Assembly (NCBI GenBank): GCA_022510725.1
Contig: JAFLSW010000002.1
Span: 62,001-126,000 of the forward strand
Direction: 5' to 3'
DNA length: 64,000 nucleotides
From: Lachnospiraceae bacterium
GTDB lineage: Bacteria; Bacillota; Clostridia; Lachnospirales; Lachnospiraceae
A program made the position numbers and the translations under genes. The notes under the pieces were generated by a model. It did no database searches and was not told the DNA's origin. It saw only the letters and a list, made by a program, of their open reading frames with translations. Below, piece by piece: positions 53,792 through 62,888 of this stretch; position 1 is the first letter of the stretch, and each line of letters starts with the position of its first letter.

Positions 53792-54637
53792 ATGTTGGTA
53801 ACAATGAATGATCTGCTTTTGCCTGCAAAAAGAAATGGCTATGGAGTGGGATTTTTTAATGCAGTCAATATGGAAATGGCCAGAGCGGTCATTGAAACGG
53901 CGGAAGAGTTAAATGCACCTGTTATGGTAGGAACGGCGGAGGTGCTTCTACCTGCCATGAGCCTGGAAAATGTAGCCACCTATCTGATTCCCATGGCGAA
54001 AAAGGCAAAGGTTCCTGTATGCGTGCATTATGACCATGGACTAACTTTTGAAAAATGTATGGAAGCATTAAAACTGGGTTTTACCTCTGTTATGTATGAT
54101 TGTTCTACCCTGGATTATGAAGATAATGTAGCTAAAGTAGCTGAAATGGTAAAGATCTGTCATGGAATGGGCGTGACCGTAGAAGGCGAATTGGGACATG
54201 TGGGAGACAATGAAGGCACCGGAAAGCTGGATAATCCCAGTGATTATTATACAGATCCTGATGTGGCAGAGGATTATTGTAAGCGCACAGGGGTGGATTC
54301 ACTGGCAGTAGCAGTAGGAAATGCCCATGGAGACTATAAATTTCCGCCCAAACTGGACTTTGAGCGTATTCAAAGCATTGCTGATAAAACAAAGCTTCCC
54401 CTGGTACTTCATGGAGGAAGCGGTTTGTCAGATTCGGATTTTCGGATCGCGGTACAAAAAGGCATCTGCAAAGTAAATATTTTCACGGACATAGACAAAG
54501 CTGGAAAAGCTGGTATCGAACAAGGCTTACAAGCCGGTGCCAAAACTATGATGAATCTGATCCCCTATGAAATAGATGCCATGAAAAAAGTGGTTGCCGA
54601 TAAAATAAAATTGTTTGGTTCTGTAGGTAAAGGATAA
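53792..54637 (+). CDS. Class II ketose-bisphosphate aldolase
   Basis: The 281-residue zinc aldolase shows the catalytic Asp81 and zinc His82 in HYDHGLTF, Glu133 in VEGELGHVG, and zinc ligands His179 (GNAHGDYK) and His207 (LHGGSGL). NIFTDIDKAGKAG near 238 binds the phosphate. It belongs to the fructose/tagatose-bisphosphate aldolase family and most resembles the KbaY/GatY-size group. With the PfkB kinase upstream it forms a two-gene sugar module with no transporter or regulator beside it. ATG 53792 follows AGGGGG. Confidence 0.92.
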   Translation: MLVTMNDLLLPAKRNGYGVGFFNAVNMEMARAVIETAEELNAPVMVGTAEVLLPAMSLENVATYLIPMAKKAKVPVCVHYDHGLTFEKCMEALKLGFTSVMYDCSTLDYEDNVAKVAEMVKICHGMGVTVEGELGHVGDNEGTGKLDNPSDYYTDPDVAEDYCKRTGVDSLAVAVGNAHGDYKFPPKLDFERIQSIADKTKLPLVLHGGSGLSDSDFRIAVQKGICKVNIFTDIDKAGKAGIEQGLQAGAKTMMNLIPYEIDAMKKVVADKIKLFGSVGKG

Positions 54638-54839
54638 GCATTATGTTTTAACACCAAAAAGCAATATGTAGTGGGCATATATCGTGTGTACTACATGATG
54701 TTGCGCCAACATTTCGTTAAACTGTCCTTTTGCGAATAGTTAAATCCGTCAGGATATCATTCATTTTCAATAAAATCACTCTTCACTTCCGATATTTTTT
54801 GAACAAATCGGACGCAAAAATGCAAATTATTTCATCCTG
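54638..54839. other. Gene-free gap with two tandem hairpins
   Basis: Between the aldolase and the minus-strand LysM gene. ATGTAGT (54669-54675) can pair with ACTACAT (54693-54699), and ATGTTG (54701-54706) with CAACAT (54710-54715) around CGC. Neither has a T tract. I see no gene and no tRNA. Confidence 0.45.
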
Positions 54840-55184
54840 CTATTCGGCATAATATGGAATGATAATGTAATTACCAATTATTAATTTATCATTTTTCATA
54901 CCGTTAATGGATTTGATCTCATCAATATATGCGTTGATGGATTGATAATGTGTTTCATCCATATTTTCTTCAGCAATACTCCATAAGGATTCACCGGGCA
55001 TGATCATATGACTGGTATAATACTTAAATTCATTTGCCCCTTCAGAGGTATTTGCCTTTGCAGACAAAGAAAATACAGATAATGCAAATATTAAGACAAA
55101 ACATCCTGTCATTGCACCAAATGCCATCTTTTGCATCATTCTTCTTTTTGCAGCTCTTCTTTTTAAATTGGATCTTCTATTCAT
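54840..55184 (-). CDS. YneA-like LysM protein, SOS-controlled
   Basis: The 114-residue protein has a very basic N-terminus (NRRSNLKRRAAKRR), one transmembrane segment at about 22-42 and a C-terminal LysM-like domain (~65-112, with MIMPGESLWSIAEE and IIGNYIIIPYY). This matches the size and layout of YneA, the cell-division suppressor made during the SOS response in Bacillus. It is divergent from lexA, as yneA is, and has LexA-type boxes over and around a perfect promoter. ATG 55184 has AAAGGAGG upstream. Confidence 0.85.
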   Translation of the reverse strand: MNRRSNLKRRAAKRRMMQKMAFGAMTGCFVLIFALSVFSLSAKANTSEGANEFKYYTSHMIMPGESLWSIAEENMDETHYQSINAYIDEIKSINGMKNDKLIIGNYIIIPYYAE

Positions 55185-55221
55185 AAAAGTGCCTCCTTTG
55201 TATCTCAAACATAAACTTAAT

Positions 55222-55247
55222 CGAACATCCGTTGCAAACATTTGTTC
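55222..55247. promoter_or_regulatory. Two adjacent LexA-type boxes
   Basis: GAACATCCGTTG (55223-55234) and AAACATTTGTTC (55236-55247) each differ by one base from GAAC-N4-GTTC. They lie in the 5' region of the YneA-like transcript. Confidence 0.6.
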
Positions 55248-55258
55248 TGATATATTTC

Positions 55259-55287
55259 ATTATACGAATATGTGTTCGGATTGTCAA
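55259..55287 (-). promoter_or_regulatory. Consensus promoter of the YneA-like gene with LexA box inside
   Basis: On the minus strand, perfect TTGACA (55287-55282), 17 bp, perfect TATAAT (55264-55259). A LexA-type box GAATATGTGTTC (55266-55277, CG on both flanks) fills the spacer. Confidence 0.85.
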
Positions 55288-55297
55288 GTAAAAAATC

Positions 55298-55322
55298 GAA
55301 CAAATTTTCGGAATATATGTTT
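55298..55322. promoter_or_regulatory. LexA-type boxes upstream of lexA
   Basis: GAACAAATTTTC (55298-55309, one mismatch to GAAC-N4-GTTC) and the weaker GAATATATGTTT (55311-55322, two mismatches), the latter touching the lexA -35. Confidence 0.6.
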
Positions 55323-55349
55323 GCTTTTTTGAAAAAATAATGTTATACT
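55321..55349 (+). promoter_or_regulatory. lexA promoter
   Basis: TTGCTT (55321-55326), 17 bp, TATACT (55344-55349) with TGT directly in front (extended -10). Confidence 0.65.
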
Positions 55350-55411
55350 AAGATAAAATATAAGCATATGCTAAAGAATGATATGCGTTTGCTAATATAA
55401 AGGAGGTCTTT

Positions 55412-56026
55412 ATGGCACAGAGGATTTCAGCAAAGCAACAGGAAATTTTAGAATTTATAAAGGAAGAGATATTAAAGAGAGGCTATCCCCCGGCTGTTCG
55501 GGAGATCTGTGAGGCGGTTCACTTAAAGTCCACCTCTTCTGTTCACTCTCATTTGGAAACTTTGGAGAAAAACGGTTATATCAGACGGGACCCTACCAAG
55601 CCCCGTGCCATTGAGATCGTGGATGATAGTTTCCAGATGGTAAGACGGGAAATGACCAGTATTCCCATTGTCGGTACGGTTGCTGCCGGCATGCCTATTC
55701 TGGCACAGCAAAATATTGAGGGCTACTTCCCTGTTCCTGCTGATATCGTTCCTACCGGCGAGACCTTCGTATTAAAGGTTCAAGGTGACAGTATGATCAA
55801 TGTGGGCATTTTTGATGGGGATCAGATCTTTGTACAGCAATGCAATACTGCCAGAAACGGTGATATTGTTGTAGCTCTGGTTGAGGATTCTGCTACGGTT
55901 AAGACCTTCTATAAAGAAAACGACCATATCCGCTTACAGCCGGAAAATGACTCTATGGAGCCTATTATTGTTGAAGACTGTGCTATTTTAGGAAAGGTAT
56001 TTGGCGTATTCCGTTTGTGCCGTTAG
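55412..56026 (+). CDS. lexA: SOS repressor LexA
   Basis: The 204-residue repressor has an N-terminal winged helix (~1-65, with [20 protein letters not shown]), the self-cleavage site Ala92-Gly93 in TVAAGMP, and the S24 protease dyad Ser127 (GDSM) and Lys164 (TVKTF). On RecA-ssDNA contact it cleaves itself and opens the SOS genes. The intergenic boxes imply autoregulation. AAAGGAGG precedes the ATG. Confidence 0.97.
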   Translation: MAQRISAKQQEILEFIKEEILKRGYPPAVREICEAVHLKSTSSVHSHLETLEKNGYIRRDPTKPRAIEIVDDSFQMVRREMTSIPIVGTVAAGMPILAQQNIEGYFPVPADIVPTGETFVLKVQGDSMINVGIFDGDQIFVQQCNTARNGDIVVALVEDSATVKTFYKENDHIRLQPENDSMEPIIVEDCAILGKVFGVFRLCR

Positions 56027-56056
56027 GATTTTTTATCACAGCTCATAAAGTAAAAT

Positions 56057-56087
56057 AAAAAGAAGGGTGTTCTGCCCTTCTTTTTTC
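56057..56087 (+). terminator. Terminator between lexA and rsfS
   Basis: AAAAAGAAGGG (56057-56067) pairs with CCCTTCTTTTT (56075-56085) around TGTTCTG. A-rich and T-rich flanks let it work in both directions for the convergent genes. Confidence 0.88.
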
Positions 56088-56092
56088 TTTGC

Positions 56093-56452
56093 TTACAACT
56101 GCTCTTTTTCGATCAATGTACCGTCTCTCCAGATTCGTTCCAGATCATAAAAGAAACGATTTTCCGTATCAAATATATGAATTACGATATCCCTGTAATC
56201 TAAGAGAATCCAGTTTGCATTATCATAGCCCTCACACTGCTTATGGGATATCCCCATTTTCCCCAGCTTTTCTTCCACATTGTCGCATAAAGCCTGTACC
56301 TGGTTGCGGTTGCTGCCGGATGCAATGATAAAGTAGTCTGCAAGGGTGGAAATCTGACTGATATCGATAATGCGGATATCTTCTCCTTTTTTATCTTCCA
56401 AAGCTTCAATGGCTGTTTTGGCTATTTCTTTTGATGTGTAGGTTTCGCTCAT
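56093..56452 (-). CDS. rsfS: Ribosomal silencing factor RsfS
   Basis: The 119-residue protein binds L14 and blocks subunit joining when nutrients are low. Conserved parts are DIRIIDISQISTLADYFIIASG (~25-46, two strands and a helix) and WILLDYRDIVIHIFD near 82 followed by FYDLERIW. It follows yqeK by 11 bp at the end of the long minus-strand cluster. AAAGGAGA precedes the ATG. Confidence 0.96.
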   Translation of the reverse strand: MSETYTSKEIAKTAIEALEDKKGEDIRIIDISQISTLADYFIIASGSNRNQVQALCDNVEEKLGKMGISHKQCEGYDNANWILLDYRDIVIHIFDTENRFFYDLERIWRDGTLIEKEQL

Positions 56453-56463
56453 AATTTCTCCTT

Positions 56464-57051
56464 TTATCGTGTTTTATAATAATCCCATGTTTCCTGAGTC
56501 AGGGGATCGATCATAATCTTCTTATTTTTCAGATGGGATAATGTATTTTCTAAGATCTTTGTCATAGTCTGATCCAAGTCTTTAAATGCCATACCACGGA
56601 TCTCCGGTAGTCCGGGCAGCATACGCCGATTGGGTTCCATATAGTCGGCTATGTAGACGATCTTCTCTAAAGTACTCATATCAGGTTTTCCGGTAGTATG
56701 ATAGCAAATTGCGCTTAAAACAGCCCCATCTTCGATCTCAAACCGGTCCTTTGCCAAAGCGGCTCCCAATTTAGCATGAAGCAGGTCGGGATTTTCTGCT
56801 TCTGCTTCGTTTGGCTTGATTCCATGCTTTTTGCAAAGGGATAATTTTTCTTTTGAACTGAGACATTTTGCATTATCGTGTAGCAATCCGGCCAAATAGG
56901 CGCTTCCTAAATCCTCCCCATGTGCCATAGCTAGGTTTAGGGCTGTATAAGCTACGCCCATGGTATGAACATAACGTTTCTTGTCCAATTCTTTTTTCAG
57001 TTTTTTTTGTATGTTTTTATAGAGATGGTTCTCCGTACTAAATCCATCCAT
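56464..57051 (-). CDS. yqeK: HD-domain hydrolase YqeK (Ap4A-hydrolase type)
   Basis: The 195-residue HD phosphohydrolase shows KRYVHTMGVA near 24, LAGLLHDNAK near 54 (intact HD), LLHAKLGA near 90 and IVYIADYMEPNR near 130. Bacillus YqeK is a symmetrical diadenosine tetraphosphate hydrolase. ATG 57051 lies 5 bp inside the nadD end's downstream side, with GAGGT 8 nt upstream; an earlier ATG (57066) is possible. It sits between nadD and rsfS, a conserved order. Confidence 0.94.
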   Translation of the reverse strand: MDGFSTENHLYKNIQKKLKKELDKKRYVHTMGVAYTALNLAMAHGEDLGSAYLAGLLHDNAKCLSSKEKLSLCKKHGIKPNEAEAENPDLLHAKLGAALAKDRFEIEDGAVLSAICYHTTGKPDMSTLEKIVYIADYMEPNRRMLPGLPEIRGMAFKDLDQTMTKILENTLSHLKNKKIMIDPLTQETWDYYKTR

Positions 57052-57055
57052 TGTT

Positions 57056-57670
57056 CTATACCTCATTTTGATATAAATGATTTTGGGTAATATATTCTGC
57101 CACTTTTTTGGGGAGCATTTCTTTAACATCCTGTGATTGGTAAAATTCCTCTCTGATCCTGGTAGAGGAAATATCTACCTGTTCCATGGAAAGCAGTCTG
57201 ATTTCACCTCCAAACAGCTCTATAAGCCGTTCTTTTTGCTCATGTAAGGCTTCCTTATCACGCCCCTCTCTTACTGCGGCCAGAATAACGGCATTTTGTA
57301 AGATCAGCTCAGGGTGTACCCAATCTTCCATATTAAATAAAGAATCTGCTCCTACAATAAAATAAAGCTGTGTCTCTTTTGGAAAGTTTTCCTTTAATGT
57401 TTCAAGAGTCTGATAGGTATAGGAATCCCCTGCAGCTTCTATTTCTACCAAAGACAATTCAAATGCTGGATTGTCCTCTATGGCAAGACGCACCATATTC
57501 AGGCGGTGTTCAATGGCCAAAATATCCCTGTTCCGTTTCATCCAGGGGGTATGGTTTGGCATAAACAATATCCGGTCAAGATACACCTCATTCAGCGCAT
57601 GTTCTGCAAGCTGTATATGGCCTAAATGGATGGGATCAAAGGTTCCTCCCATAATACCAATGTGCAACAT
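57056..57670 (-). CDS. nadD: Nicotinate-nucleotide adenylyltransferase
   Basis: This 204-residue enzyme makes nicotinic acid adenine dinucleotide from NaMN and ATP in NAD synthesis. It shows GIMGGTFDPIHLGHI at the N-terminus, MPNHTPWMKRN near 38, FIVGADSLFNMEDW near 105 and the ISSTRIREEF motif near 168. AGGAGA precedes the ATG. Neighbours are yhbY and yqeK. Confidence 0.97.
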   Translation of the reverse strand: MLHIGIMGGTFDPIHLGHIQLAEHALNEVYLDRILFMPNHTPWMKRNRDILAIEHRLNMVRLAIEDNPAFELSLVEIEAAGDSYTYQTLETLKENFPKETQLYFIVGADSLFNMEDWVHPELILQNAVILAAVREGRDKEALHEQKERLIELFGGEIRLLSMEQVDISSTRIREEFYQSQDVKEMLPKKVAEYITQNHLYQNEV

Positions 57671-57684
57671 ATGATCTCCTATGC

Positions 57685-57981
57685 TTATTTGGGAAGCTGG
57701 ATTTTTTTGTTATCCTTGCTTTCCTTATATAATACGATTTTTTTACCGATTACCTGGACTACCTGGGATCTGGTCCGCTCCGCCAAGGTCTCGGCAATGA
57801 CCTTAGGGTCATCCAGACAGTTTTTTAATACGGTGACCTTGATCAGTTCTCTGGTGTTAAATGCCTCTCCCACCGCTTCTGTCAGTTCCGGGGTCAGGCT
57901 GGATTTCCCGATCTGCATTACGGGATCAATATTCATTGCCAGACCTTTTAAATATGCCCTCTGTTTGCTTGTCATAATCAT
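57685..57981 (-). CDS. yhbY: CRM-domain RNA-binding protein YhbY
   Basis: The 98-residue protein is a single CRM domain with MTSKQRAYLKGLAM, the QIGKSSLTPEL segment, KVTVLKNCLDD and a C-terminal QVIGKKIVLYKES. YhbY binds pre-50S particles in other bacteria. It lies between obgE and nadD, as in many Firmicutes. The 32-bp gap to obgE holds no terminator. Confidence 0.95.
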   Translation of the reverse strand: MIMTSKQRAYLKGLAMNIDPVMQIGKSSLTPELTEAVGEAFNTRELIKVTVLKNCLDDPKVIAETLAERTRSQVVQVIGKKIVLYKESKDNKKIQLPK

Positions 57982-58013
57982 TCTCCATTATTGTTGTCTA
58001 AATGACACTGCAT

Positions 58014-59309
<1,296 letters not shown>

Positions 59310-59331
59310 TCACCTCATAAATAGTGTTTGC

Positions 59332-59365
59332 GAAAAAAAGGCTGCCATACCAAGTATGACAGCCT
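59332..59365 (-). terminator. Terminator between rpmA and obgE
   Basis: On the minus strand, a 12-bp stem with one U-G (59365-59354 with 59350-59339) and a 3-nt loop runs into a T7 tract (59339-59333). On the plus strand the same place has a C-A mismatch, so it is built for the minus direction. Confidence 0.88.
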
Positions 59366-59376
59366 GATGATCCAGA

Positions 59377-59661
59377 TTAGTCTTCCACCGGATATACGGA
59401 AGCCTGTTTTTTATCTCTTCCTTTTCTTTCAAATCTTAATACGCCGTCAACCAGAGCAAAAAGTGTATCGTCTCCGCCCTTGCCGACATTGACACCGGGA
59501 TGAATCTTGGTTCCGCGCTGTCTGTATAAGATATTTCCGGCCTTTACAAACTGTCCGTCTGCTCTTTTTGCTCCTAATCTCTTGGACTCGGAATCTCTAC
59601 CGTTCTTGGTAGAACCTACACCCTTTTTATGAGCAAAAAACTGAAGGTTCATTTTTAACAT
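59377..59661 (-). CDS. rpmA: 50S ribosomal protein L27 with cleavable leader
   Basis: The 94-residue L27 starts with the Firmicutes N-terminal extension MLKMNLQFF, which Prp removes before AHKKGVGST. Cleavage exposes the L27 N-terminus that reaches the peptidyl-transferase centre. The protease gene prp lies directly upstream. The prp stop is part of the AGGAGGTGTAA ribosome binding region of rpmA. A terminator follows. Confidence 0.98.
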   Translation of the reverse strand: MLKMNLQFFAHKKGVGSTKNGRDSESKRLGAKRADGQFVKAGNILYRQRGTKIHPGVNVGKGGDDTLFALVDGVLRFERKGRDKKQASVYPVED

Positions 59662-59666
59662 GGGTA

Positions 59667-59996
59667 TTACACCTCCTTGTAGTTCATGGATACAAATTTC
59701 TCATATTCTTTTGCGATCTCTTCAAATCCTATACGAGCTGCTTCCAACAGCAACGCAGCATCATGTCCCGGCCTATCCTTTAAGATAAATTCCATAAAGC
59801 CCCTCTTTTGATCCTGGGACTGGGAAAATGCATCCTGACATAGACGCTCAATGGCATTCTGGGTGTTGATAGCCAATACGGAAACAGCGGCACATACCAC
59901 ATCTTCCCCGGCTTTTCCGGCACCTGCATGCCCATGGATCTGAAACCCTTTTATCTGTTGGTCATTTTTATCGCAAATCATCGTTATGGCTGTCAT
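59667..59996 (-). CDS. prp: Ribosomal-processing cysteine protease Prp
   Basis: The 109-residue protease (formerly YsxB) removes the L27 leader. The catalytic dyad is His23 (IHGHAGAG) and Cys35 (VVCAAVSVL), at the spacing found in the Staphylococcus enzyme. It lies between rplU and rpmA, the position that is diagnostic for Firmicutes. The stop overlaps the rpmA ribosome binding site. Confidence 0.96.
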   Translation of the reverse strand: MTAITMICDKNDQQIKGFQIHGHAGAGKAGEDVVCAAVSVLAINTQNAIERLCQDAFSQSQDQKRGFMEFILKDRPGHDAALLLEAARIGFEEIAKEYEKFVSMNYKEV

Positions 59997-60010
59997 ATTC
60001 TGCCACCGGC

Positions 60011-60319
60011 TTATTTCGCATTGATCTTATCAATCTTAACCTGTGTGTATGCTTGCCTGTGACCGTTTTTCTTGTGATAGCCTGTTTTTCTCTTGTACTT
60101 GTAAACGATGACTTTTCTTGCTCTGCCCTGTTCCATAACAGTACCTGTCACGGTAGCTTTGGCAACATCGGAGCCAACTTTTAAGCCCTTATCGCTTACT
60201 GCAAGAACACGGTCAAATGTAACAGTGCTTCCGTCTTCAGCGTCTAACTTCTCTACTCTGATGATATCGCCTTCGGAAACCTTGTACTGTTTTCCACCTG
60301 TTGCAATAATTGCGTACAT
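60011..60319 (-). CDS. rplU: 50S ribosomal protein L21
   Basis: The 102-residue L21 begins [18 protein letters not shown] and ends with the basic [23 protein letters not shown] loop that contacts 23S rRNA. The start at 60319 follows GGAGGTGCC; the earlier in-frame ATG at 60373 is within the leader. It has its own consensus promoter at 60405-60434, inside the end of the NUDIX gene, and a leader of about 80 nt. Confidence 0.98.
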   Translation of the reverse strand: MYAIIATGGKQYKVSEGDIIRVEKLDAEDGSTVTFDRVLAVSDKGLKVGSDVAKATVTGTVMEQGRARKVIVYKYKRKTGYHKKNGHRQAYTQVKIDKINAK

Positions 60320-60398
60320 AAGGCACCTCCTAATTCCATTACTCGCTAACTTTGGTGACACCCATTTGGGCATACTTATACCTCGTTATGCGGCATAC
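60320..60398 (-). promoter_or_regulatory. Candidate L21 leader
   Basis: The predicted leader has two direct GTATGCC copies on the minus strand (60398-60392 and 60375-60369) and a short GCCC/GGGT hairpin. L21 leaders with autoregulatory structure are known in Firmicutes; I cannot match this one by eye. Confidence 0.4.
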
Positions 60399-60404
60399 CG
60401 TTGT

Positions 60405-60434
60405 ATCATAGCATGCGGGATCAGATTTTGTCAA
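60405..60434 (-). promoter_or_regulatory. rplU promoter
   Basis: On the minus strand, perfect TTGACA (60434-60429), 18 bp, TATGAT (60410-60405) with TGC directly before it. Confidence 0.85.
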
Positions 60435-60993
60435 GCCTTTCAAAAGCATTTTCTGTAAAGAACCAGGCCATGATCTGGCTTCTGGAAGAAAAGGCTTCCT
60501 TTTCTAATAATGCCTGACACTCTTCCTTTGTATAAAGGGCTGCCTGGATCTGTTCGTTTTCTGATGTGTGGTCTCCCAAAGTGCCTTCTGCTTCTACAAT
60601 AACGATCTGGGTGCGGATATCGGAAACTGCAACCGCCGCAAAGGAAGGAGGCAGGATCTTGATGATCCGCTTTAAGGAAAGTCCCGTTTCCTCATACAGT
60701 TCCCTTTTGACACAATCCTCTATGGTCTCACCAGGTTCGATCAGGCCGGCACATAAGTTGTACACCGTCCGATTGACACCCATGCGGAATTCTTTTAATA
60801 ACAGCAATTTGTCATCCATAATGGCAACGATGGAAATGCCGCTCATGGAAGTGCCCAGGTCAGCAGGAGTCTTCAGTTCGCTTCTGCTGACGATCTCATA
60901 TTTTTTCTCTCTGCCGGCTTTATTTAAATAAGTCAGCTCATAGCATTTTAAATATTTGCCGTCCCGGACCTTCTCAAGATTTAATAGCTTCAT
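60421..60993 (-). CDS. NUDIX hydrolase (ADP-ribose pyrophosphatase-like)
   Basis: The 190-residue protein has a full Nudix box, GLIEPGETIEDCVKRELYEETG (shown here only by its ends: Gly near residue 90, REL and EE near 103-108). An N-terminal strand region and a mid AGLIEPGE context resemble ADP-ribose pyrophosphatases, though the exact nucleotide cannot be told. It overlaps the end of rng by 20 bp and carries the rplU -35 in its stop region. This is an uncommon insertion between rng and rplU. Confidence 0.88.
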   Translation of the reverse strand: MKLLNLEKVRDGKYLKCYELTYLNKAGREKKYEIVSRSELKTPADLGTSMSGISIVAIMDDKLLLLKEFRMGVNRTVYNLCAGLIEPGETIEDCVKRELYEETGLSLKRIIKILPPSFAAVAVSDIRTQIVIVEAEGTLGDHTSENEQIQAALYTKEECQALLEKEAFSSRSQIMAWFFTENAFERLDKI

Positions 60994-62182
60994 AAATGCC
61001 TGCCTCCCGCAATTGATCTTGTAACGGAATATCCCTTTTTTGTCTGGTGATCTCTACCAGACCTAAAGGCGTGATATCTACCACATCTGTTTTTACATAA
61101 TCCTTCGCCGTCAATACACGAAGCTGCTTTAACAATTTTTCATCTTCTTTTTTGGAATTGGTGCTGATAAAATCCACCAATATGATACCGGTCAAATTTC
61201 GGGATGTCAGAATATAGGGAATGGCTTCTGCCGCTTCCTGATTAGTCAGTTTGCAAAGGGCGGCTTTGCTCATCTTTTTGATATTTTTTCCCGAATTCAC
61301 ATCAATAACAGTCAAAGCTTCTGTAGGCTCGATCACCAAATAACCGCCGGATTTCAGCCATACCGTCCGGCTCACTGCCTCTTTCAGCTTTCCCTTCAGA
61401 CTATGAAGTGCCTGTAAGGGAAAAGAAGCATCTTCATATAATGAAAGCTTAGGTAATAGGTGCCTTGGTAGCGATTGACTAATTGAGTCAAAATCTTCTT
61501 TGGAATCGGTAACGATCCTTCCGGTCTGTAACAGATCGATCTTTGACAGCTGGCTGATATAAAAAGGGCTGCCGGGATACATCAGGGAATACATGGTCCG
61601 GCTTTCTGATTTTGTAAGCAGATCTTTTAGCTGTCGGCTTAATTCTTCCGCTTCTTTGATAAGAAACTCCAAAGAAGGCATCCCCATCTCATCGTTTTCC
61701 GGCGCATGATCCCATAAAGCAGCTGCGTTGCTCCTGATGATATAAGAAAGAGCCGGATCTACAAGGGGCTGTAAACTCTCCCGGATATTTTCCTGTAACG
61801 CCAAAGATAGTTTTTTGGAAAAATGGATGCCGCCCGGACTGCTTGTTACAATACAATATAGACCTTTTAAGGACAATTCTCTGGAAAGCACTGCCTCCTT
61901 GGTCTTAATCGCATCCTTTTCCACCTGCACCGGAAAAAAGGTATTACATTTTAGCTGTTTTAATTCCTCTGTTCTAAGAGGAAGAAAACCTGATACGCCC
62001 TTTTGATACTCTACAAAGGCAGCCTTTAAATTAGGCATGATATTGGTGATCTTTCCGATAAAGATCTTGTCTATATCCCGCTTATTTCCGGTATCAAAAG
62101 AAGCCAGATGAAGCTTTGAATCTATGATGGAGAAGAAACCTCTCTGCTTTTCCACATCGGTAAAAATAACAGTCTGTTCCAT
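60974..62182 (-). CDS. rng: Ribonuclease G/E family
   Basis: The 402-residue endoribonuclease has an N-terminal S1 domain (~35-105, with IGKITNIMPNLKAAFVEY) and the RNase E/G catalytic core with metal-binding aspartates in VIDVNSGKN and ILVDFIS. It lacks the long C-terminal degradosome region of RNase E, so it is of RNase G type. It cuts single-stranded 5'-monophosphate RNA, including rRNA precursors. It starts one base after the DUF2344 gene, and NUDIX overlaps its end. Confidence 0.95.
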   Translation of the reverse strand: MEQTVIFTDVEKQRGFFSIIDSKLHLASFDTGNKRDIDKIFIGKITNIMPNLKAAFVEYQKGVSGFLPLRTEELKQLKCNTFFPVQVEKDAIKTKEAVLSRELSLKGLYCIVTSSPGGIHFSKKLSLALQENIRESLQPLVDPALSYIIRSNAAALWDHAPENDEMGMPSLEFLIKEAEELSRQLKDLLTKSESRTMYSLMYPGSPFYISQLSKIDLLQTGRIVTDSKEDFDSISQSLPRHLLPKLSLYEDASFPLQALHSLKGKLKEAVSRTVWLKSGGYLVIEPTEALTVIDVNSGKNIKKMSKAALCKLTNQEAAEAIPYILTSRNLTGIILVDFISTNSKKEDEKLLKQLRVLTAKDYVKTDVVDITPLGLVEITRQKRDIPLQDQLREAGIYEAIKS

Positions 62183-62183
62183 A

Positions 62184-62888
62184 TCAGCTATCCTCTTCTA
62201 TATCCATGCCAACAGCTTCTAAGGAAATAAAGCTTCTTTCCTGATCTTTTGTATAGGTTTCTTCTCTGGTAACGATGAAATCCATTTCACCCGGCCTTTC
62301 GCCCATAAAGCTGTAATAGGCTTCCATGATCATGGATGGTTTCAGGTTACCGCTGCTGCTGGCATCTAACAACAAATAAATGCTCTCTTCCAAAACTTTA
62401 TAGTCAAAAATGCCTTCTTTCAGATCCAGAAGCTTTTTGCTCTTCTTGGTCTCTTTTTCATAGGGAATGGTTTCCTGTGCCATAAAATCATCAAAACGAC
62501 TGCCAAAGGAAAAAGAAGGCTCATGACCGGGACGCAGTTTTATGGTATATCCTGCGGCGGCTACGCTTGCCATGGCATTGCCTGCCTCATCAGGAAGGGC
62601 TCTGACAGATAAAATGCGCACTCCCTCGGCCATCGTGCCGTTCAATCTGCGGCACATAGGTTTAGTAGGTGCTTTTTCGGTCAGTTCTATGTCCAGGTAT
62701 TCTCCATTGCTATATAGACCTACGCCCAAAGGAGCGGCAAAGGACATGATCTGATGGGGAGAAAAACCGGTAGAATAAGCGATGGGAATTTCTGCCCGTC
62801 GGATGGCTTTTTGAAAATAGCGCATCATATCCAAATGCCCGATAAAGATCATGGAGCCGCTTTTGGAAAATTTTATCCGATATTTCAT
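62184..62888 (-). CDS. DUF2344 / radical-SAM-associated protein
   Basis: The 234-residue protein matches the DUF2344 family (TIGR03936), which is almost always encoded next to, or fused to, a YgiQ-like radical SAM protein. The N-terminal pattern YRIKFSKSGSMIFIGHLDMMR and the STGFSPHQIMSFAAPLGVG segment near 42 are typical. Its role is unknown, but the rng-L21-L27 neighbourhood suggests RNA modification. It overlaps the upstream radical SAM gene by 4 bp. Confidence 0.92.
   Translation of the reverse strand: MKYRIKFSKSGSMIFIGHLDMMRYFQKAIRRAEIPIAYSTGFSPHQIMSFAAPLGVGLYSNGEYLDIELTEKAPTKPMCRRLNGTMAEGVRILSVRALPDEAGNAMASVAAAGYTIKLRPGHEPSFSFGSRFDDFMAQETIPYEKETKKSKKLLDLKEGIFDYKVLEESIYLLLDASSSGNLKPSMIMEAYYSFMGERPGEMDFIVTREETYTKDQERSFISLEAVGMDIEEDS

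Noticed and set aside
54638..54839. Possible tRNA or riboswitch in the gap after the aldolase
   Set aside because: The two hairpins do not form a cloverleaf and there is no CCA end, GTTC arm or anti-terminator/terminator pair.
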